Below, in pieces: positions 9,546 to 17,432 of a stretch of 64,000 bases of DNA; positions within the stretch are counted from its first letter, which is position 1, and every line of letters begins with the position of its first letter. The translations under genes and the position numbers were made by a program. The notes beneath the pieces were generated by a model. That model did no database searches. It saw only the letters and a program-made list of their open reading frames with translations, and was not told the DNA's origin. The stretch comes from Paenactinomyces guangxiensis (GTDB lineage: Bacteria; Bacillota; Bacilli; Thermoactinomycetales; Thermoactinomycetaceae): NCBI RefSeq assembly GCF_016055185.1, contig NZ_JAECVR010000005.1:62001-126000 (forward strand), read 5' to 3'.

Positions 9546-10928
9546 CTATCCCAGGTTGTTAATTAAATTATGCAAGCCTCGTAAGGCAATTTTTCTTTTT
9601 TCGATTTTATCCATTTCCTGACGCTTGCGGCTGTTTTGGGAGAAAGGAGTCAGGAAGTCTTCCAGTGAGCTGTATCCGCCGTACGCATCTTCAAATTCAA
9701 TGTCATCCCTTTTCAAGTGGTCGTTGTTGAGTTCAGTCTCAGATTGGGGAGGTGTGTCTTTCTGAAAAGGCTGTCGTTTAAATGGCTGGATTTTTGGTGT
9801 ACTGTGCTCAAATAAAGGCCCGTCAAATGATGAATTCTTGTTTTCCTGTCCATCCGGCGTCTGGGGCTCCTCCCAGGTTACAGGTTGTGACTTTTGCAAT
9901 GGTTTTTTTGCTTTTTTGTCGGAAATGTGCTCGCTCTTGCGGGCAAAACGATTTTTTTTATGGGAACGGGCGCGTCTGCGGGCAGAGAACGGTTCCAATG
10001 GGTATACCCCTGGTTGTGTGTCTTCCGTGTGCTTCTCTTTTTCCTGATAAGGATGGTTTTGTGTTTGATTCGTTTCTTCTTTCTCTTGATAAATAATTTT
10101 AGGTGGTTTGTCTGCACCATTTGCCGGATACATATTATGCGAATGCTGTCCGTTGAACCGTTGATTGCCGATGAGTCGTTTTCTCAGCTTTAATTCACGC
10201 TCGCGATAGACAGGTTGTTCAAAGAAAGACAGAGTGTTTGAATGCCTGTTTCCGGGGAAGTTTTCTCCGGAATCAATGACATAAGTGGCGTTTGGATGCT
10301 CCCAGCTTTGATCATCACTGTGTGTTTCATCTTCAATTTGGATTCGTTCCAGGTTATAAACAGGGTAATCTGTTTCTTGATCCGTATCTTCATAGAAGGG
10401 TGATATTTTTTGCTCTCTGCGAATTAACTTTTCACGCAAAGAATTTTCCCTTTCCCGCAAGAAACTGTGCGGGGATTGGATTTCAGCGTCTATTTCGTTG
10501 GCTTCCAACACTTCCGCTTCTAAATCTGTTTCTTCAATCTCATGATCTTCAATCATGGTTAATTCAGAAGAGGTTTGTTCTTCTCCGGTTATGGAATAAT
10601 AAGCATCTGTTTGCTTTGTTTCTTTCATTTCATGTACTTGGAATGTGTAAGTGGCTGTCTCACTGGTTCCTGTATGTAATGTTTGTTTATGAAGCCAAAT
10701 TTGTGAGGATTCATCACCGATTAAAACTGGTTGCGACATATGTGAGGAGGGATGACCATTGTGGGATGGTTGCTGTGGAGATTGGCATACCATCGTGGTC
10801 ACCATCTCTGGTTTCAGATCAATCAATAAAGCTGTCTTCCCTTGTTCTTTTAGAGCCGCCACAGCAGCTTTGGCAGATTCACCGGTTCCAAGAATAATCA
10901 CATCATATTTTGATTCCATCTGTAACAT
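9546..10928 (-). CDS. Unknown protein: dinucleotide-binding-like N-terminus plus long disordered tail
   Basis: A 460-residue protein I do not recognise. Residues 7-38 look like the first beta-alpha-beta of an FAD/NAD-binding fold (YDVIILGTGESAKAAV...TALLIDL with GxGxxxxA). No remaining Rossmann domain follows. The remaining about 420 residues are rich in E, D, Q, N, S, T, K and R, poor in hydrophobics and probably disordered. Two arginine/glutamate-rich copies, FLRERENSLREKLI and VYRERELKLRKRLI, and a polybasic ARRRARSHKKNRFARK stretch stand out. The C-terminus KIALRGLHNLINNLG may be a short helix. AGGAGG precedes the ATG at 10928. It lies downstream of the actin-like gene in the same direction but beyond a terminator. 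Function unknown; a scaffold or partner role is only a guess. Confidence 0.75.
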   Translation of the reverse strand: MLQMESKYDVIILGTGESAKAAVAALKEQGKTALLIDLKPEMVTTMVCQSPQQPSHNGHPSSHMSQPVLIGDESSQIWLHKQTLHTGTSETATYTFQVHEMKETKQTDAYYSITGEEQTSSELTMIEDHEIEETDLEAEVLEANEIDAEIQSPHSFLRERENSLREKLIRREQKISPFYEDTDQETDYPVYNLERIQIEDETHSDDQSWEHPNATYVIDSGENFPGNRHSNTLSFFEQPVYRERELKLRKRLIGNQRFNGQHSHNMYPANGADKPPKIIYQEKEETNQTQNHPYQEKEKHTEDTQPGVYPLEPFSARRRARSHKKNRFARKSEHISDKKAKKPLQKSQPVTWEEPQTPDGQENKNSSFDGPLFEHSTPKIQPFKRQPFQKDTPPQSETELNNDHLKRDDIEFEDAYGGYSSLEDFLTPFSQNSRKRQEMDKIEKRKIALRGLHNLINNLG

Positions 10929-11064
10929 GTTCCCTCCTTTATTCTAATTTCATTCATTTAACTATTTTATATCCGTATATTCTTCTTATCTATTATCCCT
11001 CTTTTTGGGGGGAATTGCTAGTTCCATTTTTCATAAATCAACTGCAACAGCCTCGATAAATAGT

Positions 11065-11092
11065 ACTCCCCCAAGGACAATCCCTGGGGGAT
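11065..11092 (-). terminator. Terminator after the actin-like gene
   Basis: ACTCCCCCA and TGGGGGA pair across a short loop just past the leftward stop codon. The stop is followed by AT-rich sequence. Confidence 0.7.
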
Positions 11093-11101
11093 GTTCAATC
11101 A

Positions 11102-12295
11102 TTATTTTTTGCTTACTTTTCCTGCTTTTTTAGAAGCGACTGGTTCATTGGCGGTGTCCGGAACTGTAAATTCTTGTTGAATCGTTGAAGCCGCCTCAAG
11201 TAAATCTTTATTGGGTACAGATTTGGATTTCGATTGGGAAAATTTGCAAAGTCCAAAACCGTTCGCAAATTGTGCCTCGATGCCATAGTCTTCAGCAAAG
11301 ATCAATTTATCACCAAAGCGTTCTCTGTAGTATGGTTTAAACGGAATGGAAGCGCCGCCTGTCAGGATGATATAAGTGATGTCGTCACCGTAGTCGAGGC
11401 GGTTCCATACCTCGTTTACAAGTGCTTCACCCACTTCTTTGATGCATTCCTGAACAATGCTGCTTACATCGTGTACTTTGCCTTTGAAACTGATCTCACC
11501 GGAACCGACAATACGAGGCAAACTCCAAATGGGGTACTCTTTGCCATTATTGTCGGGATCAACACTTGCAGTAAACTCGTACAGGTGTTTGGACAAGCGC
11601 TGGTATACGTTTAGCATCGCATGTCGGGAAGTAAAGCTTTGACGTTTGATGATCGTTTCACCGTGAAGAGTTTCGATGTCGGAGGTGCCAAACCCAAGGT
11701 CGTTAATACTTACTTTTTGGATAAATAAGTCTTCATTCAAGAGTTTTCCGGAACGATCCAGTGCAATATGGAAAAGAGTAGCCATTGGCTGGCTGATGAC
11801 ATACAAATTCTCCTGTTTAATTTCAAATTCGATTTTGCGCCAGGGGAGGTTGCCCTGTTTGACTTCAAAGCTGTGTTTACCAACTAACCGGCGTTTCAGC
11901 TCATCTTTATAGTCGATATAGCTATCAGTCGGCAGAGCTACGGATACAACCGGTTCATTGTTTCCCTGGAGCATCAGACCTGTGCTGACGCGGAACATGA
12001 TCAGATATTCTTGTTCTCGGAACCAGGTGGGGCTGAAAAGGCGCCGTTTGTGTGAATCGAATAATTCATCATCCCCGGATTGTTCAATGGCCAATTTTCC
12101 GCAAAACCATTCGCGGTCACCTTCATGCTCGCGATACATAATGTTGTGCGGGTCATTATTATAGGTGATTTCACCTACCCGGTTGGGAACAACCATGTTG
12201 CGGATAAACATCTTGTAGAATTTTCCGTTTGCACGGCTGACTACTTTTGTCCCGTAATATCCCTGGTCATTACCTATGTATACAGGTGTACTCAT
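11102..12295 (-). CDS. ParM/StbA-like actin homologue
   Basis: A 397-residue protein with the actin-fold nucleotide-binding motifs in order: phosphate 1 YIGNDQGYYGTK (6-17), phosphate 2 NDLGFGTSD (198-206), and the adenosine motif LTGGAS (311-316) followed by ANGFGL. Members of the ParM/StbA/Alp group polymerise with ATP or GTP to move plasmids or other cargo. The last about 40 residues are low-complexity and lysine-rich (ending KKAGKVSKK), which is unusual and may bind DNA or membrane. A good GGAGG precedes the ATG. The gene lies among rsmG, parS, noc and parAB rather than on an obvious plasmid. No adjacent ParR-type gene is seen. Transcription is from a promoter overlapped by a perfect palindrome. 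Confidence 0.85.
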   Translation of the reverse strand: MSTPVYIGNDQGYYGTKVVSRANGKFYKMFIRNMVVPNRVGEITYNNDPHNIMYREHEGDREWFCGKLAIEQSGDDELFDSHKRRLFSPTWFREQEYLIMFRVSTGLMLQGNNEPVVSVALPTDSYIDYKDELKRRLVGKHSFEVKQGNLPWRKIEFEIKQENLYVISQPMATLFHIALDRSGKLLNEDLFIQKVSINDLGFGTSDIETLHGETIIKRQSFTSRHAMLNVYQRLSKHLYEFTASVDPDNNGKEYPIWSLPRIVGSGEISFKGKVHDVSSIVQECIKEVGEALVNEVWNRLDYGDDITYIILTGGASIPFKPYYRERFGDKLIFAEDYGIEAQFANGFGLCKFSQSKSKSVPNKDLLEAASTIQQEFTVPDTANEPVASKKAGKVSKK

Positions 12296-12344
12296 TTGTT
12301 TTTTCCTCCTAGCCGGAATTTGAGATGAGCCTCTTCTTTTAACG

Positions 12345-12390
12345 ATTCTATCAACTATGAAGGATAAGGGTCAACCTATGATCATAGGTT
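12345..12390 (-). promoter_or_regulatory. Promoter and 18-bp palindromic operator of the actin-like gene
   Basis: Reading leftward, TTGACC (12374-12369) and TAGAAT (12350-12345) are 18 bases apart. The perfect palindrome AACCTATGATCATAGGTT (12373-12390) overlaps the first two bases of the -35 box and covers the region upstream. That position suits a dimeric regulator, whose identity is unknown. Confidence 0.7.
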
Positions 12391-12490
12391 TCTACATTTA
12401 TTTCTTCTAGAATAATATAACATATACAAAAAAATCGATTATTTCGTTTCCTGACAAAAAAATTTAATGTTTTCTTGGGAGATCCGTCTA

Positions 12491-12506
12491 TGTTTCACGT
12501 GAAACA
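12491..12506. promoter_or_regulatory. parS: parS centromere site
   Basis: TGTTTCACGTGAAACA is a perfect 16-bp palindrome matching the Bacillus parS consensus that ParB loads on. It lies between the actin-like gene and noc. I see no gene between 12391 and 12773 apart from this site. Confidence 0.93.
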
Positions 12507-12773
12507 TGTTGGTGTGATGTGGAAGAAAAAGACCAGTGGCAGAAGGTGCTTCTGAGCGGACAGCGAAATTGTAAATATACAAGTTCACGAAATGAATCGT
12601 ATAAAACGATCCTGGAACGGTTTTGCCAATTTTGGATTGAAGATTTGCTGAAAAGATCTGCCGTCTGTTTTTAGTGGGAGAAGAATAGAAGTTGCGGAGA
12701 GAAATGATTGGTGGCTTACCGAACTGATCAGGGGTAGACAGAATGTTAACACTCACTTTTCATAAAAAAAACT

Positions 12774-13050
12774 CATGACTTGCAGGCACAACTCTGGGAT
12801 GAAAGTTTTCATCATGCCGGGGAAGCAGAAATCTGGGGAGCGATATTTGGCGACCAACCGAGCGGAAAAAACAGAACAAGGGAAAAATCGTGGCAAAACT
12901 TCATTGAATTCGCTCCCCTGCCTAATGCCTACGCCCCTTGTTTAGTTTTTTGGAGCGGCCATTTCTACTTCCTTTCAGGGCGCCAACCTGAGCGAGACAG
13001 AAAATCCTGCCCTCCCCCTGTGACACACAGCACTTTCACAGAAAAAAGCT
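12774..13050 (+). repeat. Dispersed structured repeat, copy A (long form)
   Basis: About 278 bases between the actin-like promoter region and noc. It opens with CATGACTT and ends CACTTTCACAGAAAAAAGC. Inner segments shared with the other copies are CATGCCGGGGAAGCAGAAAT near the start and CTGCCCTCCCCC near the end; these two pair. It carries an extra internal domain of about 115 bases found also in copy B. Open frames in it are not conserved in sequence between copies and look accidental. Confidence 0.85.
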
Positions 13051-13096
13051 TTTAAGGCCATATGACTAGAAGTTGATAGCAAGGTGGTGATTACCG

Positions 13097-13909
13097 ATGA
13101 AAGAACCGTTTACCAAATTTTTCGGCCTGGCTGAAAAGGAACAAGATCAAGTGAAGCAAATTCCTGTGGAAGAAATATTGCCAAGCCCTTATCAGCCGCG
13201 TACCATTTTTAACGAAGAGCGAATCGATGAGCTGTGTCAAACCATCCGTTTACATGGAGTTATCCAACCAATCGTAGTGCGCCGAAAAGACCGAATCTAC
13301 GAGTTGATCGCTGGAGAACGGCGATTACGGGCAGTGAAAAAGCTGCAAATTCCCACCATTCCTGCTGTCATACGGGAGATGACGGATAGCCAGGCCGCTT
13401 CCGCTGCCCTGATTGAGAACCTGCAACGAGAGGGATTGACTGCGATTGAAGAAGCGCACGCGTACCAAAAACTAATAGAGCTTCACGATTTAACACAGGA
13501 GAGTTTGGCGCAACGATTAGGCAAAGGACAATCCACAGTTGCAAACAAACTGCGCCTTCTGCAGCTGCCCTGGAGAGTCCAGGATGAATTGCTGAAGCGG
13601 ATGATTACGGAAAGGCATGCTCGCGCCCTGCTGGCATTGAAGGAAGCCGAGTTGCAGTTGCAGGTGTTAAATGAGATTTTGCAGAGAGATTTAAATGTAA
13701 AACAGACCGAAGAGCGGGTACGTAAACTGCTGGAAAAAGAAGAGCCAAGGAAAAAAGCAAAACGTAAATCTTATTCACGGGATTTACGCATCGCAGTGAA
13801 TACCATTCGTCAATCGATTAAGATGGTGAAACAAACTGGGATGGAAGTGGAGGCCAACGAACAGGAACATGAGGATTACTACCAGTTGGTGATCCGTATT
13901 CCAAAGTAA
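13097..13909 (+). CDS. noc: Nucleoid occlusion factor Noc
   Basis: A 270-residue ParB-family protein. The N-terminus [16 protein letters not shown] matches the amphipathic membrane-targeting helix of Bacillus Noc. The CTP-binding domain has LPSPYQPR and [12 protein letters not shown], and [17 protein letters not shown] precedes the helix-turn-helix region. Noc binds NBS sites and the membrane and stops division over the chromosome. It sits directly upstream of parA-parB, as in B. subtilis. The ParB copy downstream is a distinct gene. Confidence 0.94.
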   Translation: MKEPFTKFFGLAEKEQDQVKQIPVEEILPSPYQPRTIFNEERIDELCQTIRLHGVIQPIVVRRKDRIYELIAGERRLRAVKKLQIPTIPAVIREMTDSQAASAALIENLQREGLTAIEEAHAYQKLIELHDLTQESLAQRLGKGQSTVANKLRLLQLPWRVQDELLKRMITERHARALLALKEAELQLQVLNEILQRDLNVKQTEERVRKLLEKEEPRKKAKRKSYSRDLRIAVNTIRQSIKMVKQTGMEVEANEQEHEDYYQLVIRIPK

Positions 13910-13989
13910 CGGAAATTCCCATTCTATTTTTTTCTTTCGTTCTTTCTTCTCTATTATTAAAATAAAGGTTAGAAACACAAAGTGAAAGT

Positions 13990-14012
13990 GAGGCAACAGC
14001 CTCCTTTTCTTT
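13990..14012 (+). terminator. Possible terminator after noc
   Basis: GAGGC (13990-13994) pairs with GCCTC (13999-14003), then TTTTCTTT. The stem is short. Confidence 0.45.
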
Positions 14013-14172
14013 ATTGTTGCTAAAACCTGAAGAAAGGTTATTATGTGTTTTCTTCCGCTTGGCTCTAACTCTATCTACTACAACAGAGAGACTAGATAAG
14101 GGCATTTGCCGAAGAAATGTGTACACATCCTCACAGGGATGAAAATGGAAACTTATAAAGAGAGGTGAAATC

Positions 14173-14217
14173 ATGGGTAAAGTCGTTGCCATCGCGAACC
14201 AAAAAGGTGGAGTAGGA
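14173..14217 (+). CDS. parA: Chromosome partitioning ATPase ParA (Soj), exon 1
   Basis: Fifteen codons, MGKVVAIANQKGGVG, preceded by AGAGGTGA. This is exactly the N-terminal strand of ParA and the first half of the deviant Walker A motif. The next in-frame residues (KTTTAINLA) are encoded 2.5 kb downstream at 16713. The sequence between has group II intron ends (GTGCG at 14218, CCCTAC ending at 16712), so this is exon 1 of an interrupted gene. Joined, the two exons give a 254-residue protein, the usual Soj length. ParA is a DNA-binding ATPase that works with ParB-parS and regulates DnaA. Confidence 0.93.
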
Positions 14218-14774
14218 GTGCGTCCGTAAGGGATTTGAGTATTGCCTGTTAAAGGTGCGGGATTGGAGAGAGATCCCGGTGATCAACTGACTAACCCGAT
14301 GTGGAAACACTACAGGGGACCATAGCATGTCAGTAAAGCATATCGCTTGAGAAATCAGCTATCAGGCGGATGTGCGAGATCAACGGAGTGATATGGTCAA
14401 AGCTAGACTGCTTGAACCCCAGTTTCTTTGCCTTAACCGCCAGGGTGTGCGAAAGCTGGTTGTCACGCACACGGGAAAGCTTACGCGGAGTTTTCCTGCA
14501 CTTACCGCGTACTCTCCGGTTTTCCCCGGCGTATCAAAAGATACGTGAAAGAAGCGAACGGGAACCTAAGTCACTCCTCTGTACTCAAAGATCCTAAACG
14601 GAGATAGCCTAAGGCGGAATGCTTCACAAGAAGCTATGAACAAACGGTCCTTCACTGAGTTCTGAATATCTGCTATGGCTACGGAGCCCTCATAGTAGTC
14701 CGGGGCAGGGAAAGCCTGCTGCAAGGCGAAGGAGGGCAGGTCGTTCAAATGATAGTATTATGGAGGTATGCGGA

Positions 14775-16286
14775 ATGCAGAAAGCCGAAGTAATTCTGTC
14801 ATTGCTAAGCCAAAAAGCCAGAAACGATGAGAATTTTGTTTTTCGGAGACTTTACCGCAACCTGTTTAACCCTGACTTTTACTCGTACAGCTACAGGCAA
14901 TGGTGCAGGCTGCAAGGCAACAGTATGGCTCGAGATTCGGAAAAGATGAGTGGCTTCAACACGGCAATGGTAGATACCATCATCCAAAAGATGAAAAGTG
15001 AGACTTACTACCCAAAGTCTGCGAGCCATGTTCGCCCAAATAAGGGAATAAAGCTTCCGTATTTTGAATCCCCCGCTCTTGAAGATCACCTGGTTCAAGA
15101 GGCACTCAGGCTGATGTTGGAGGCGATCTACGAACCGGGATTTTTGGACACCTCCCACGGGTTTCGTCCCAACCGCGGTTGCCATACGATTCTTTATCAG
15201 ATTAAAACGGAGTGCAAAAAGGCAAACTGGGTGTTTCAGGGGGAGATTGAAAGCTTATTTGAACAGATCAACTCTGATATTTTGATCTATCTGTTAAGAA
15301 AAAGAATAGATGACGGAAGATTATTGGAGTTGATCAGGAGGTTCCTGCATGCAGGACTTACAAAGTGTAAACAGGGAGACTGTGATTACTCGGGTGTACC
15401 TCAATGCAGCGGGATCAACTGTCTGCTGGTGAATATCTATCTTCATGAACTTGATTTGTTTATGCAACAGACGATCGACATGTACATAGACCCGAAACAA
15501 ACGGACAGTGATGATTTCCGCGTTTGCAAGCCAAAAGAGAGGATTCAATATTTTCGTTACAGCGACCGTTTTATCGTTTGCGTCACTGGACCGAAGAGAA
15601 TAGCGGAATCTCTCCGGAATCAGATACAAAGCTTTCTTAAACAACACTTGGCCCTGGAACTGAATTTGGAAAAGTCCCGGATTAGCAATCTGGCTCACGA
15701 ACGGGTTCGGTTTCTTGGATATGATATTAAAAAAACGGTTTGTTTTTCCGGAAAGCCCCAAACGAGACAGAATGCGAAAAAGAAAAGCTATGCCGAAACA
15801 ATCCAATTATTAGTTCCAAACGAAGTTATACGAAAAGCGGTAAACCCTTTTTGTCAAAACGGAAAACCTGTTTATCACAATGCCAGAATTCACTTGCCCC
15901 TTCCGGAGTTGATTGAGCAGTACAACTTTGAAATTCGCCGTCTGTACCGGTATTATTGCCTTGCCGCAGATGTAAGCGCGAAATTGAACAAGTTTCGCTA
16001 CTATCACTATTACAGCCTGGTTAAGACGATTTCCAAGAAGGAGAAGTGTTCGGTTAAAAAGATCCTCCACAGATACGGAATTGATGTAAAACGAAAACAG
16101 GGCACGGGTACCAAAAAACTGCTTGGAGTTAGATACCGAACAAAAAATGGTCAGGAAAAACTGGTCACTTACTTTAATGATCCTTTGAAGAAAAAGGAAA
16201 GACCGGATCAAACCGCTTGCGATGATCTCTTCAATGCGGAATTCGGGATGGACAGGTTTCGGTGCAGTAACAGAAAATCCTCATGA
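14775..16286 (+). CDS. Group II intron-encoded maturase with degenerate reverse-transcriptase site
   Basis: A 503-residue protein; ATG 14775 follows GGAGG, with an in-frame ATG at 14760 as alternative. RT fold landmarks are clear: YRNLFNPDFY (27-36), LVQEALRLMLEAIYEP (106-121), SHGFRPNRGCHT (127-138) and NIYLHELD (220-227). The catalytic residues are changed: usual GDI is GEI (156-158), PQGG is PQCS (209-212), and YADD is YSDR (262-265). Only one of the three metal-binding aspartates remains. Domain X, needed for splicing, looks intact (about 382-470, with YSLVKTISKKEKCSVKKIL). No HNH endonuclease domain follows. The last ten codons and the stop come from the repeat copy B. The frame has no stops over 500 codons, suggesting selection for maturase function. 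Confidence 0.9.
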   Translation: MQKAEVILSLLSQKARNDENFVFRRLYRNLFNPDFYSYSYRQWCRLQGNSMARDSEKMSGFNTAMVDTIIQKMKSETYYPKSASHVRPNKGIKLPYFESPALEDHLVQEALRLMLEAIYEPGFLDTSHGFRPNRGCHTILYQIKTECKKANWVFQGEIESLFEQINSDILIYLLRKRIDDGRLLELIRRFLHAGLTKCKQGDCDYSGVPQCSGINCLLVNIYLHELDLFMQQTIDMYIDPKQTDSDDFRVCKPKERIQYFRYSDRFIVCVTGPKRIAESLRNQIQSFLKQHLALELNLEKSRISNLAHERVRFLGYDIKKTVCFSGKPQTRQNAKKKSYAETIQLLVPNEVIRKAVNPFCQNGKPVYHNARIHLPLPELIEQYNFEIRRLYRYYCLAADVSAKLNKFRYYHYYSLVKTISKKEKCSVKKILHRYGIDVKRKQGTGTKKLLGVRYRTKNGQEKLVTYFNDPLKKKERPDQTACDDLFNAEFGMDRFRCSNRKSS

Positions 16287-16557
16287 CCTGGGAGACACAA
16301 CTCTGGCATGAAAGTTTAATCATGCCGGGGAAGCAGAAATCCGGGAAGCGCCCTTTTGGCGACCAACCGAGCGGAAAAAACGGGACAAGGGACAAAAAGC
16401 GGGGCAACTCTTCCTCGCCCCCGCTTCCCTGCCGTTTGCCTACACCTCTTGTACAATTTTTGGAGCGGCCATTTTTACTTCCTCGCAGGGCGCCGGACGG
16501 GAGCAAGACAGAATTCTGCCCTCTCCCTTAGTTACACATATTTTCATAGAAAAAACT
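16281..16557 (+). repeat. Dispersed structured repeat, copy B (long form) inside the intron
   Basis: About 277 bases closely related to copy A, with the same extra internal domain. It opens TCATGACCTGGG, whose TGA is the stop codon of the maturase, and ends TTTTCATAGAAAAAACTC. It lies between the maturase and domain V, where related introns encode an HNH domain. A frame through it is open into parA exon 2, so a simple gene caller would start ParA here. Confidence 0.85.
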
Positions 16558-16617
16558 CTCATCGTTTCCGAAAAAGTTACTTAGACCAAGATCGTAACGG
16601 GCTTAGGAACGGCTGGA

Positions 16618-16712
16618 GAGCCGAATACATCGAAAGGTGTACGTTCGGTTCGGAGGGGGGGCCCGGAAACCTTCCATGGCGACATGGAAAGGCGCCGGGT
16701 TTCCTACCCTAC
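16618..16712 (+). ncRNA. Group II intron domains V and VI
   Basis: Domain V spans 16618-16651, 34 bases: GAGCCG ... TCGAAAGG ... CGTTCGGTTC, with the catalytic AGC triad and a GNRA-type tetraloop. Domain VI follows with paired arms CTTCCATG/CATGGAAAG and CCCGG/CCGGG and a candidate branch-point A seven bases from the 3' splice site. Both look intact, so the ribozyme core may still work. Confidence 0.88.
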
Positions 16713-17432
16713 AAGACAACAACTGCAATTAACCTGGCTGCCTGCATTGCAGCCACGGGGAGAAAAGTATTGCTTGTTGATATTGATCCCCAGGGAAACA
16801 CAACCAGTGGTTTAGGAATTAACAAAGCAGATGTTAAACAATGCATTTATGATGTACTGATCAATGATGCTGAGATTGAAAAAGTGATGCTTCCTACATC
16901 TGTGGAAAATTTGTGGATGCTTCCCGCTACCATTCAGTTAGCAGGTGCTGAAATTGAATTATCACAGGCAATTTCCAGGGAGTTACGCCTAAAGAGAGCA
17001 CTGCAACAGGTCAAAAACGAATTTTCATATATATTTATTGACTGTCCGCCATCTTTGGGGATCATTACACTGAATGCCTTAACTGCTTCTGAATCGGTGT
17101 TAATTCCAATTCAATGTGAATTTTATGCTTTAGAAGGACTGGGACAGCTCCTGAATACGATTCGGATTGTGCAAAAACATCTGAATAAAAACCTGGAAAT
17201 CGAAGGAGTCGTCCTTACAATGTTTGATGGGCGGACCAACTTATCCGTGCAAGTGATGGATGAAGTGAAGAAGTATTTTCAGAAGAAAGTGTATCAAACA
17301 GTTATTCCACGCAATATCCGTCTCAGTGAAGCACCCAGCCACGGTCAACCCATTTTAACCTACGATGCCCGCTCCCGCGGGGCAGAGTGCTATAATGAAC
17401 TGGCTAGGGAAGTGGTGATGCAAAATGAGTAA
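16713..17432 (+). CDS. parA: Chromosome partitioning ATPase ParA (Soj), exon 2
   Basis: The 239 residues from KTTTAINLAACIAATGRKVLLVD onward complete ParA. Visible motifs are the rest of Walker A (KTTT), VDIDPQGNTTSGLG (A' motif), FIDCPPSLG (Walker B) and the C-terminal RNIRLSEAPSHGQPIL. The frame also runs open upstream into the intron and repeat, but those residues are not ParA-like, so exon 2 should start at 16713. The stop overlaps the parB start by eight bases, indicating an operon. Confidence 0.94.
   Translation, partial: KTTTAINLAACIAATGRKVLLVDIDPQGNTTSGLGINKADVKQCIYDVLINDAEIEKVMLPTSVENLWMLPATIQLAGAEIELSQAISRELRLKRALQQVKNEFSYIFIDCPPSLGIITLNALTASESVLIPIQCEFYALEGLGQLLNTIRIVQKHLNKNLEIEGVVLTMFDGRTNLSVQVMDEVKKYFQKKVYQTVIPRNIRLSEAPSHGQPILTYDARSRGAECYNELAREVVMQNE

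Larger units (their letters stand above)
14218..16712 (+). mobile_element. Group II intron interrupting parA
   Basis: A 2495-base intron. The 5' end GTGCGTCCG fits the group II GUGYG rule, and the 3' end ..CCTACCCTAC ends in AY, with a candidate branch A at 16706. Bases 14218-14774 are non-coding and would form RNA domains I-III. The maturase gene occupies domain IV (14775-16286), followed by a copy of the dispersed repeat and then domains V and VI. Insertion is between codons GGA and AAG of the parA Walker A motif. Splicing is required for a normal ParA. Confidence 0.93.

Noticed and set aside
12774-13050. Repeat family as IscB/IS605-type omega RNA
   Set aside because: The ATGA start and structure are suggestive, but no IscB, TnpB or TnpA gene is present and I cannot match the known RNA core.
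12780-13055. Open frames within repeat copies A and B as small proteins
   Set aside because: They have no ribosome site, differ in sequence and length between copies, and lie over paired RNA segments.
16356-16712. A long N-terminal extension of ParA read from inside the intron
   Set aside because: The residues are repeat-derived and the Walker A begins abruptly at KTTT. Exon 1 at 14173 and the group II ends explain the start better.
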